Assembly (NCBI GenBank): GCA_937893125.1
Contig: CALBHW010000003.1
Span: 1 to 5,172, forward strand
DNA from: an uncultured Clostridia bacterium
GTDB lineage: Bacteria > Bacillota > Clostridia > Christensenellales > UBA1242
Direction of reading: 5' to 3'
DNA: 5,172 nucleotides
Positions 1 to 5,017 of this stretch are shown piece after piece. The first letter of the stretch is position 1. Every line of letters begins with the position of its first letter. The translations under genes were made by a program, and so were the position numbers. The notes beneath the pieces were generated by a model, which did not search any database, was not told the origin of the DNA, and worked only from the letters and a program-made list of their open reading frames with translations.

Positions 1-10
1 ATCAACATTT

Positions 11-39
11 TGTGGATAACTTTTAGGGTGTTATCCACA
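11..39. promoter_or_regulatory. Inverted pair of perfect DnaA boxes
   Basis: TGTGGATAAC (11-20) and GTTATCCACA (30-39) form a perfect 10-base inverted repeat with a 9-base spacer. Each arm contains a consensus DnaA box, on opposite strands. DnaA-ATP binds such boxes cooperatively at origins and at its own regulatory sites. Confidence 0.9.
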
Positions 40-104
40 CCAATATGTAGTGGTTTTTAGGCGTTTTGCTGGATAAAAAGCACAATATGTTGTGGCTAAA
101 AAAG

Positions 105-113
105 TTATCCACA
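105..113 (+). promoter_or_regulatory. Perfect DnaA box next to the predicted unwinding region
   Basis: TTATCCACA is an exact consensus DnaA box. A degenerate second box (ATATCCACC, 113-121) abuts it, followed by CCGC and the A/T run. By position this is the box that would load DnaA onto the unwinding strand. It also overlaps the candidate -35 element of dnaN. Confidence 0.85.
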
Positions 114-136
114 TATCCACCCGCTAATAATATTAT
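108..136 (+). promoter_or_regulatory. Candidate sigma-A promoter for dnaN
   Basis: TCCACA (108-113, 4 of 6 matches to TTGACA) lies 17 bases from TATTAT (131-136, 5 of 6 matches to TATAAT), predicting a start near 143. The -35 lies inside the DnaA box 105-113, which would let DnaA repress or modulate dnaN. dnaN could also be read through from dnaA upstream. Confidence 0.4.
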
Positions 137-150
137 TATTTAAAAAATAA
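121..150. other. GC step plus DnaA-trio-like, A/T-only unwinding element
   Basis: CCGC is followed by CTA and further TTA/TTT triplets within a run with no G or C from 125 to 150. It includes a perfect 14-base palindrome (TAATAATATTATTA, 125-138). In Bacillus the basal unwinding system is DnaA boxes, a GC-rich cluster and repeating trinucleotides (CTA/TTA type on this strand) that guide DnaA onto single-stranded DNA. Not every triplet here fits the consensus (two are ATA), so the trio call is tentative; the AT-rich unwinding role is more secure. Confidence 0.55.
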
Positions 151-162
151 AGGAGAAATAAT

Positions 163-1272
163 ATGAAAGTAATATGCGACGGGCTTGATTTAAGCATTGC
201 AACAGCCCAAGTTATCAAAGCAATCTCTAACAAGACAACAAATCCTGTTCTTGAAGGCATTAAACTTACAACTGAAAGCGATAGTTTGAAGTTGTCATGT
301 ACTGACCTTGAACTTGCTATTGAAAAAACAATTAGAGCGGACGTCAAAGAAGAAGGCGAAGCGGTTATTCCTGGAAAGTTTTTTGCGGAGTTTATTAGAA
401 AACTCACAAACGAAAAAATTGAACTTGAACTCGTGGACAAGGATAGGTTAAAGATTGTCTACACTGACAGTGAAAGTTTTATTCAATGCTACAATGTTTT
501 GGAATTTCCTAATTTGAAAATTGTCGAAGGTGGCGAAAATTTCTCTCTTAGCAAAAAAGATTTTAAGAATTTGATAAACAAATCAATCTTTTCGACCGCT
601 GTTGACGACACAAGACCTATTTTGAAAGGTTGCTTGTTTGAAATCAAAAAGGATAGAATAAACTCGGTAGGTCTTGACGGATATAGACTTGCCTTTGCTA
701 CAAAAAAACTTCTATCATCCACTGTCGAAACGAATATTATTGTTCCTGCAAAGTCTTTGACTGAAATTGTGAAATTCCTTGACGACGATGATGAAGAACT
801 AAAAATTTACATTCAAAAGAACTTCCTTATGGTCGATGTCGATAACACAAAAATTATCACAAGACTTATCGACGGCGACTTTATCAATTATGAACAAATC
901 ATTCCAAAAGAATTTGCCACTTCCCTTATTATCAACAAATCGGTTTTTGAAGAAGCAATTGAAAGAACAAGCGTTTTATCACGTGTTGATAGAAACAACC
1001 TTGTCAAATTTGACATTAAAGACAAACTTTTGACACTCACTTCAACTTCTGATATTGGAAACATCAAAGAAAATATCGGCATTTCCCTTAAAGGTAACGA
1101 CCTTGCAATCGCATTTAACTCTCGTTATTTTAGTGAATGTTTAAGAACTGTGTCTGATGAAGCAATCAAAATTAGTTTTAATCAACCTTCAAGTCCTTGT
1201 GTCATAACTCCAAGCGAGGGTGACGAATATCTCTACCTTATCTTGCCAGTTAGAATTATTACACAAGTTTAG
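163..1272 (+). CDS. dnaN: DNA polymerase III beta subunit (sliding clamp)
   Basis: Encodes the 369-residue beta clamp, a ring-shaped homodimer that encircles DNA and tethers the replicative polymerase, also binding MutS, Y-family polymerases and ligase through a hydrophobic pocket. The length fits the family (about 365-380). Three repeated clamp domains are expected at roughly 1-120, 125-250 and 251-369. The family motif appears as GLDGYRLA (170-177), where many homologues have DGHRLA, and the C-terminus has the LPVR-type motif (361-364) that helps form the binding pocket. The start at ATG 163 is supported by AGGAG at 151-155, seven bases upstream. The gene sits directly downstream of the DnaA-box cluster, its classical position, and ends before a strong terminator. 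recF does not follow it. Confidence 0.97.
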   Translation: MKVICDGLDLSIATAQVIKAISNKTTNPVLEGIKLTTESDSLKLSCTDLELAIEKTIRADVKEEGEAVIPGKFFAEFIRKLTNEKIELELVDKDRLKIVYTDSESFIQCYNVLEFPNLKIVEGGENFSLSKKDFKNLINKSIFSTAVDDTRPILKGCLFEIKKDRINSVGLDGYRLAFATKKLLSSTVETNIIVPAKSLTEIVKFLDDDDEELKIYIQKNFLMVDVDNTKIITRLIDGDFINYEQIIPKEFATSLIINKSVFEEAIERTSVLSRVDRNNLVKFDIKDKLLTLTSTSDIGNIKENIGISLKGNDLAIAFNSRYFSECLRTVSDEAIKISFNQPSSPCVITPSEGDEYLYLILPVRIITQV

Positions 1273-1405
1273 TTTATATTAACTCAATTTTGAATTGGGT
1301 TGAAATTTGTGCTTGCACGCTCGCAAAGCATTCATTTTGAATTTCCAATTTAAATAACCATAAGTTTTTTGGGTAAACCATAGACAAAACTTTCGATAAA
1401 AAAAT
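1273..1405. other. dnaN 3' region with small hairpins, no gene
   Basis: No convincing reading frame is present. An imperfect hairpin (1281-1289 with 1293-1301, loop TTG, one G-T pair) begins eight bases after the dnaN stop. A second hairpin spans 1310-1330 (TGCTTGC with GCAAAGCA, one bulged A). A third, short one lies at 1330-1342. ATTTTGAATT occurs twice (1287-1296 and 1334-1343). None is followed by a T-tract, so these look like mRNA 3'-end structure rather than terminators. Together with the stretch to 1760 this forms a 488-base gap without a gene. Confidence 0.5.
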
Positions 1406-1450
1406 AAAAAGTTATCAACCATTACATCAACAATTGTTGATAACTTTTTT
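1406..1450. terminator. Probable bidirectional intrinsic terminator after dnaN
   Basis: AAAAAGTTATCAAC (1406-1419) and its perfect complement (1436-1449) form a 14-base inverted repeat around a 16-base loop. It has a run of A on the left and a run of T on the right, as expected for a terminator usable in both directions. A perfect 14-base palindrome (1427-1440, TCAACAATTGTTGA) overlaps the loop and right arm and offers an alternative fold. It separates dnaN from the unknown gene downstream. Confidence 0.75.
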
Positions 1451-1501
1451 TATGTAAATTTGTACAAATTGCACAAATAAAAAAAAATTCGAGATTAACG
1501 C

Positions 1502-1530
1502 TTTTCAAAATAAACTTTGTGTGTTATACT
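1502..1530 (+). promoter_or_regulatory. Candidate promoter for the unknown gene
   Basis: TTTTCA (1502-1507), 17 bases, then TATACT (1525-1530), preceded by a short A/T-rich stretch. A start near 1537 would give a 5' leader of about 220 bases before the ATG at 1761. The -10 is good (5 of 6); the -35 matches 4 of 6. Its position just after the dnaN terminator supports it. Confidence 0.55.
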
Positions 1531-1536
1531 CAAAGT

Positions 1537-1760
1537 GCGTGAAGAGATTGCACGACATTTACTTTTTTAAGTAAGAAATTAAAATTGCTGTTTTTTTAAA
1601 AAAACATAGGTATCTATTTTTGAAAGTAATTCTTTTTTCGACACAGGAGAATTTCAATCTCACTTTCCCATCCTTTTAATACTCACTTTTTTGGCAATTT
1701 TAATTTTTAAAATAAAAGTTTGCTTGCTGGTTACAAAAAAATAAAAAGAGAGAAAACATT
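1537..1760 (+). ncRNA. Long leader or small RNA with several pairable helices
   Basis: No coding frame is apparent. Visible helices are: a hairpin TTACTT/AAGTAA (1559-1574); a stacked hairpin GAAAGTAATTCT (1622-1633) pairing AGAATT (1648-1653) and ACTTTC (1662-1667) around the loop 1634-1647; a 7-base long-range helix GAGATTG (1544-1550) with CAATCTC (1655-1661); and a perfect 13-base long-range complement, 1576-1588 with 1694-1706. The two long-range helices cross each other, so they are either a pseudoknot or alternative states. This may be a regulatory leader of the downstream gene or a free small RNA. I recognise no known RNA family, and A/T richness makes chance helices possible. Confidence 0.35.
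1691..1718 (+). promoter_or_regulatory. Alternative proximal promoter for the unknown gene
   Basis: TTGGCA (1691-1696, 5 of 6) is followed after 16 bases by TAAAAG (1713-1718, 4 of 6). If used, the leader would be only about 35 bases, and the structured segment upstream would not be part of the main mRNA. It is weaker than the promoter at 1502-1530. Confidence 0.25.
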
Positions 1761-2468
1761 ATGGAAATTTCCCTTTATGTTGAATGGCTAGTACTTAGAG
1801 CGCTTGTCAAGGACAATAACAAGGAACTTAGGTCACGAATCTATTGGCAAAACGGCAAAGACCCCGATGCTGTGAGTTATGGATTTAGAGCGATTGGTGA
1901 TAACTTTTTGTACCCTGACGCGGATGCCCACGATAAGTATGTGAAGGAACTCGACTGCAATAACTGGCTAAACAAACTTTCAAATAAGGACCTTTTTTCC
2001 TTTTACAACTACCAAAACAAAATTTTGAGTAGGCGTAGCATTCTTGATATTGACACGGTAGCGTTCAATGTGATGTATAATGAAATGAAGTACATCGACA
2101 AAAAAATTGAGTTTAGCGGTCAACCACCAAAGGAAGAAAAAGATAAAAAAGGTACTCGCCCAAAATTTGAATCGACACTTGCAACAATTGTGCTTGCAAA
2201 TAATGTCGAAAGATGTTGTGATGAGTACGAAAATTTTACTGGTAAAAAGGTTCTTGATAACGAAATCTTCGACCCTAAAAAGGGCTTTAATCTTGGCGGT
2301 TATCAACTTTTGACCGCTGGAAAGATAGCAATTAGGGAAAAGTACCAAAAGACCCATGAGACGAAAGAAACTGAAAACGACTTACAGCCACTTCTCCCTG
2401 GATTTGAAGATTTTAAGACTCCACATTACGACTACAAAAAGCAATATGAAACTGAAATCGAGTTTTGA
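1761..2468 (+). CDS. Hypothetical protein, 235 residues, family not recognised
   Basis: A soluble-looking, charged protein with no signal peptide or membrane segment. I recognise no family. The N-terminal half (1-120) is rich in aromatic and charged residues (MEISLYVEWLVLRAL start, several Trp and Tyr) and could be a folded domain. A lysine/glutamate linker (PPKEEKDKKG, 122-131) divides it from a second segment (about 132-200) with a CC pair in VERCCDEYENF. The tail is acidic and aromatic and contains LQPLLPGFEDF (208-218), loosely reminiscent of beta-clamp-binding peptides. ATG 1761 is preceded by a weak purine-rich site (AGAGAG, 1747-1752 region). The gene is monocistronic: promoter and long leader upstream, terminator downstream. 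It occupies the place where recF is often found but does not resemble RecF (no Walker A motif, much too short). That it is a real gene is well supported by frame length, promoter and terminator. Confidence 0.8.
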   Translation: MEISLYVEWLVLRALVKDNNKELRSRIYWQNGKDPDAVSYGFRAIGDNFLYPDADAHDKYVKELDCNNWLNKLSNKDLFSFYNYQNKILSRRSILDIDTVAFNVMYNEMKYIDKKIEFSGQPPKEEKDKKGTRPKFESTLATIVLANNVERCCDEYENFTGKKVLDNEIFDPKKGFNLGGYQLLTAGKIAIREKYQKTHETKETENDLQPLLPGFEDFKTPHYDYKKQYETEIEF

Positions 2469-2516
2469 TACGTCGGGTCAGCCTACAAAAACGGCTACAA
2501 ACCTTATGACAAGCGG

Positions 2517-2547
2517 AAAGTAGACATTTTAGATGTTTACTTTTTTT
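2517..2547 (+). terminator. Intrinsic terminator of the unknown gene
   Basis: AAAGTAGACAT (2517-2527) pairs with ATGTTTACTTT (2533-2543) over 11 base pairs, one of them G-U, with the loop TTTAG, and runs into seven Ts (2541-2547). It lies 49 bases after the stop codon. Stem, short loop and U-tract make this a standard terminator. Confidence 0.85.
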
Positions 2548-2597
2548 GTCCCCAAAACCCGTCAGTCGACAAATTTTTAAAATTTATGAAAAATCTA

Positions 2598-2626
2598 TTG
2601 ACATTATTTTTCTTTTCATTTACACT
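2598..2626 (+). promoter_or_regulatory. Strong sigma-A promoter for the rpmH operon leader
   Basis: A perfect TTGACA (2598-2603), 17 bases, then TACACT (2621-2626, 5 of 6 with the invariant positions kept). The preceding 2571-2595 is almost all A and T and could act as an UP element. The predicted start is near 2633, about 400 bases before rpmH. It is the best promoter in the window, as expected for a ribosomal-protein operon. Confidence 0.85.
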
Positions 2627-2632
2627 ATCAAG

Positions 2633-3035
2633 GCAAGTTTAATTTAGATGACCAGTTATTCGGAAAATTAAAAACGGCGGATAAATTAAATTTTAATTTT
2701 ATAAATATAATCTATGCTTCGTATTCGCGAATCGGCAACAAGTTGTGACGGCTTGGATAATCAGTTTCGCTTGCGTGCAAGCAAAACGACTCAACTTCTG
2801 ACTGTATAAAGGCAGTTGCTTTGGACAAAAGACTTTTCAAACTAGTAAGGCGTGGAACAAAGTATAGGCAGTTTTCCTAAGTTAACAATTTTTTTTGACT
2901 TTATGGAAAAGCAATTTGTGACGACATCTTGAAAATCACAAAAAGCAAAAATTAAAATTTAAAAAATCCAAAAACGAAAATTTAGGTAAAAGGCAAATTC
3001 GACAAACTTGTAGTATATTACAGGAGACGCAAAAA
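2633..3035 (+). ncRNA. Long leader of rpmH with a GC-elevated, structured segment
   Basis: A gene-free stretch between promoter and rpmH. First, a 12-base-pair A/T helix (2635-2646 with 2682-2693) encloses a small stem (CC-A-GTT with AACGG). Then come 31 bases of pure A/T (2681-2711), followed by a segment (2711-2880) with about 42% GC by hand count. Visible helices in it are: 2764-2787 (GCTTG/CAAGC with CGTG loop, extended by GTTT/AAAC across one mismatch); GGCAAC (2734-2739) with GTTGCT (2815-2820); and an imperfect 2742-2749/2788-2795. Beyond it lie TTTTCCTAA (2872-2880) with 2901-2910 (one bulge) and TTTGTGA/TCACAAA (2915-2942). No tRNA, tmRNA, RNase P, SRP or known riboswitch signature was recognised. 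It is either an independent small RNA or a cis-regulatory leader of the L34 operon. Confidence 0.45.
2706..2711 (+). promoter_or_regulatory. Perfect -10 hexamer just before the GC-elevated segment
   Basis: TATAAT at the end of a 31-base A/T run would place a start near 2718, exactly where GC content rises. No convincing -35 lies at 17 bases (AAATTA, 2683-2688), so it may be a chance match in A/T sequence. If real, the structured segment would have its own transcript. Confidence 0.25.
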
Positions 3036-3173
3036 ATGGATAAAGGAACTTACCAACCAAACAAGAGAAGAAAGCAAAAAGTTCATGGCTTTAGAAAAAG
3101 AATGTCTACAAAGAATGGTAGAAAAGTTTTAAGCAGACGTAGAAATCGTGGCAGAAAAGTTCTTGCTGTGTAA
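3036..3173 (+). CDS. rpmH: Large-subunit ribosomal protein bL34
   Basis: A 45-residue, extremely basic protein that binds 23S rRNA in the large ribosomal subunit. The family signature is nearly complete: TYQPNKRRKQKVHGF (5-19), RKRMSTKNGRKVLSRRR (20-36) and a basic GRKVLAV tail. The length is typical (44-46). AGGAG at 3022-3026, nine bases before ATG, supports the start. It is the first gene of the rpmH-rnpA-yidD-yidC group, five bases ahead of rnpA, and is preceded by the long leader and strong promoter described above. No oddity in the protein was noticed. Confidence 0.98.
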   Translation: MDKGTYQPNKRRKQKVHGFRKRMSTKNGRKVLSRRRNRGRKVLAV

Positions 3174-3178
3174 TTATT

Positions 3179-3514
3179 ATGCTCGCTAAGCAAAATAGAA
3201 TAAGAAAGAAAAAAGAATTTGCCTACATCTACAAAAAGAATAACTGTTTTTATACAAAACATTTGACGCTTTATGTTGTGACGACCAAAATGCCACAAAG
3301 CAAGGTCGGGTTTAGCGTCAATAACAAAGTGGGAAATAGTGTCATAAGACACAAAGTAAAAAGACGACTTAGTGAAATTGTGCGCGGGATTCTCCCTACG
3401 CTCCCTGTTAGAAATTACGTTTATGTAGCAAAAGTGGGAGTCGCGGAGCTAAATTTTGATAACCTTCAAAATGAAGTTTTAGAAGTCACAAATAAATTCA
3501 CTAAAAAGGTCTAA
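3179..3514 (+). CDS. rnpA: Ribonuclease P protein component
   Basis: The 111-residue protein cofactor of RNase P, which helps the catalytic RNA bind precursor tRNAs and remove 5' leaders. The length is typical (about 105-125). Visible family features are the basic N-terminus (RIRKKKEF), the central VGFSVNNKVGNSV strand region and the RNA-binding helix IRHKVKRRLSE (56-66), corresponding to the RNR-xxKRxLRE motif. Position 58 is His where Asn is usual. The ATG follows the rpmH stop by five bases and has no clear Shine-Dalgarno sequence, so translational coupling to rpmH is likely. Placement directly after rpmH is the standard arrangement. Confidence 0.95.
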   Translation: MLAKQNRIRKKKEFAYIYKKNNCFYTKHLTLYVVTTKMPQSKVGFSVNNKVGNSVIRHKVKRRLSEIVRGILPTLPVRNYVYVAKVGVAELNFDNLQNEVLEVTNKFTKKV

Positions 3515-3545
3515 AAGCCTTTGTTGACGCGGGTTTTAGGGCTTT
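3514..3545 (+). other. Hairpin between rnpA stop and yidD start
   Basis: AAAGCCTT (3514-3521) pairs with AGGGCTTT (3538-3545), eight base pairs including one G-U, around a 16-base loop. No T-tract follows, so it is not a terminator. The only purine-rich site before yidD (AGGG, 3538-3541) lies inside it, which could lower yidD translation or mark an mRNA processing point. The function is inferred. Confidence 0.4.
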
Positions 3546-3554
3546 AAATAAAAA

Positions 3555-3848
3555 ATGAAATTTAAAAATTTTTTAGAAAAATTTTTCTATATTTTAACTT
3601 TTCCACTACTTGTTTTGGTTAAATTATTAGTTTATTTTTACAAGTTTTGCATGAACCCGATTCTTTGTCCGTGTTGCAAGTTTACGCCTAGTTGCTCGAC
3701 CTATTTTTTACAAGCGGTCGACGAGTACGGCGTCTTTAAAGGTAGTTTTTTAGGCATAAAAAGAATTTTAAGGTGCAACCCAAAAAGTAAAGGCGGGTTG
3801 GACCCAGTTAAACCCAACATTAAAGGAAAGGTGAAATGGATATTATAA
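3555..3848 (+). CDS. yidD: Membrane protein insertion efficiency factor YidD
   Basis: A 97-residue member of the YidD (DUF37) family, a small membrane-associated protein at the inner face of the cytoplasmic membrane that helps YidC- and Sec-dependent membrane insertion. The diagnostic core is present: CKFTPSCSTY (41-50), AVDEYGVFKG (54-63), KRILRCNP (69-76) and GGLDPV (80-85). Residues 10-30 are hydrophobic and likely membrane-associating. The N-terminus is a little longer than many homologues, but no better internal start is seen. ATG 3555 lacks a well-spaced Shine-Dalgarno site. The last 13 bases overlap the start of yidC, which implies translational coupling. Confidence 0.95.
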   Translation: MKFKNFLEKFFYILTFPLLVLVKLLVYFYKFCMNPILCPCCKFTPSCSTYFLQAVDEYGVFKGSFLGIKRILRCNPKSKGGLDPVKPNIKGKVKWIL

Positions 3849-5017
3849 ATCTTTTAGGTTCCGCCTGGCCAGAAGGCAACGTTTGGGCGACCTTAATTAA
3901 AATCTTTGATGTGGGAAGTTATGCTTGGACGATTATTTTGTTCACAATCGTGTTAAAACTTATTTTGACGCCACTTGACTTCTTTCAAAGATATTACACT
4001 AATAAAACCGCTCGTCAGCAGGCTAAACTAAGGCCTCAACTCGAGAAACTTCAAAAACAGTACGGAAACAACCAAACGCTTTTGTACCAAAAACAAAACG
4101 AGTTGTACAAAAGGTCGGGCTTTTCTATGAAAGGCAGTTGTATTGTAATGCTTGTTTATATGGTTGCGACGCTTGTCATTTTCTTAACACTTTTTAACTC
4201 CATTCAGTACATAGCGGGGTTCAAGATGAAAACGCAATTTGACACGCTAAAAGAGACCTATTATAGCAGTTACAACCCAAATTACAACACCTATTATGGT
4301 ATTGACGAGAGCGTACTTAATGCTTTCGAGACCGAAGAAGAAAAGACGACATATATAAACACTCTTTTGACCGCTAAACAAAACGAAATTAAAGCGGAAA
4401 TCGAGGCAGGGCTCACTGAGCCTATAACGGAAGAAGAACTTGCGACGCGCGTAGAATCTCGCATAAATGACGACCTTAGCGTCTACAAAGGCGAAGCGCA
4501 AGAATTGGTTGTTCAAAAATATGAAGAAATTAAGGACAGTTGGCTCTGGATTAAGAACATTTGGATAGCGGACAAGCCAACAGTTAACGAAATTTTGACC
4601 TATGACGCATACAAAAATGCGACTAATGACACAATTTCAAAAGAAGAGTACAACACTATTATGTCAAAACTTCTAAACGGCGACACAAACGGCGTAAATG
4701 GTTATTATATTTTGTCGATTTTGGTCGTGGGTGTGTCGCTTTTGTCACAATTTTTGTCGCGTAAATCTATGCAACCAAAAGACGGCGCAAATGCGCAAAA
4801 CCAAGGCGCAATGGCAAAGGTTATGATGTTTTTCTTGCCTGTTGTAATGCTTTTATTTACGCTTAGGTCGAGTTCGATATTCTCTATTTATATGCTCGCT
4901 AACTCCCTAATTTCTACTCTTCTTATGCCACTTACAAACAAACTTTGTAACGTAATAAGTGACAAACAAGAGAAGAAACAAGAACAAGTAAATAGAGTTG
5001 ATTATCGTAGGTACTAA
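3836..5017 (+). CDS. yidC: Membrane protein insertase YidC/Oxa1 family (SpoIIIJ type)
   Basis: A 393-residue insertase that places membrane proteins into the cytoplasmic membrane alone or with SecYEG. The predicted layout is: first core transmembrane segment about 29-50 with IILFTIVLKLILTPLDFF; cytoplasmic coiled hairpin about 55-97 (QAKLRPQLEKLQKQYG); second segment about 102-124; an enlarged extracytoplasmic loop 129-235, then WLWIKNIWIADKP (236-248); third segment 289-308; and the closing pair 326-368 with an internal LP and SIYMLANSLIS. The groove residue, usually Arg, is Lys41. There is no lipobox cysteine or cleavable signal, and the long periplasmic domain of Gram-negative YidC is absent. 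ATG 3836 is supported by AAAGGA (3822-3826 region, nine bases upstream). The usual partner jag/khg is not visible within the remaining 155 bases. Confidence 0.95.
   Translation: MDIINLLGSAWPEGNVWATLIKIFDVGSYAWTIILFTIVLKLILTPLDFFQRYYTNKTARQQAKLRPQLEKLQKQYGNNQTLLYQKQNELYKRSGFSMKGSCIVMLVYMVATLVIFLTLFNSIQYIAGFKMKTQFDTLKETYYSSYNPNYNTYYGIDESVLNAFETEEEKTTYINTLLTAKQNEIKAEIEAGLTEPITEEELATRVESRINDDLSVYKGEAQELVVQKYEEIKDSWLWIKNIWIADKPTVNEILTYDAYKNATNDTISKEEYNTIMSKLLNGDTNGVNGYYILSILVVGVSLLSQFLSRKSMQPKDGANAQNQGAMAKVMMFFLPVVMLLFTLRSSSIFSIYMLANSLISTLLMPLTNKLCNVISDKQEKKQEQVNRVDYRRY

Larger units (their letters stand above)
1..150. other. oriC: Probable chromosomal replication origin (oriC), dnaN-proximal part
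   Basis: This segment precedes dnaN and contains three perfect TTATCCACA DnaA boxes (11-19 on the minus strand, 31-39 and 105-113 on the plus strand). Weaker matches lie at 68-76, 91-99 (TTAGCCACA on the minus strand) and 113-121. After the last boxes come a short GC-rich step (CCGC, 121-124) and then a 26-base run of only A and T (125-150). Box cluster, GC step and AT-rich unwinding region in this order match the organisation of the Bacillus-type origin between dnaA and dnaN. dnaA itself is not in the window; I infer that it lies to the left. The assignment rests on box density and position and is strong, but origin activity itself cannot be read from sequence. Confidence 0.85.

Noticed and set aside
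105..1082. Open frames on the minus strand and in other + frames across dnaN (105-440, 489-722, 836-1033, 888-1082)
   Set aside because: They are shadows of dnaN, with no ribosome-binding site or recognisable protein; dnaN is certain.
1589..1606. TGTTTTTTTAAAAAAACA as a terminator
   Set aside because: It is a perfect palindrome but has no loop, no GC stem and no following T-tract; it is more likely A/T sequence bias.
1980..2357. Minus-strand and alternative-frame ORFs inside the unknown gene
   Set aside because: They lie opposite or within the better-supported frame, which has a promoter, leader and terminator; the minus-strand product has no convincing start signal.
2586..2642. An 18-residue hydrophobic peptide ORF (MKNLLTLFFF start)
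   Set aside because: It overlaps the promoter TTGACA/TACACT and would not be on the transcript; there is no ribosome-binding site.
2714..2809. A 31-codon ORF (ATG 2714) in the rpmH leader
   Set aside because: It has no Shine-Dalgarno sequence, overlaps the helices of the GC-elevated segment and has unremarkable composition; kept only as a remote possibility.
2847..2860. T-box-like sequence (AAGGCGTGGAAC)
   Set aside because: It resembles the T-box only partly, lacks the ACC-GCG continuation and has no recognisable stem I or terminator/antiterminator pair; rpmH is not a T-box target.
2711..2880. tRNA, tmRNA, RNase P RNA or SRP RNA in the GC-elevated segment
   Set aside because: I searched by eye for a T-loop, CCA end, tmRNA acceptor ends, RNase P conserved cores and the SRP GGAAG loop; none is present.
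2889..2896. Run of eight T as a terminator before rpmH
   Set aside because: No stable stem ends just before it; it lies in the loop of the 2872-2910 hairpin.
3083..3352. Minus-strand frames over rpmH/rnpA and over yidC (4247-4516)
   Set aside because: They overlap unmistakable rpmH, rnpA and yidC on the other strand.
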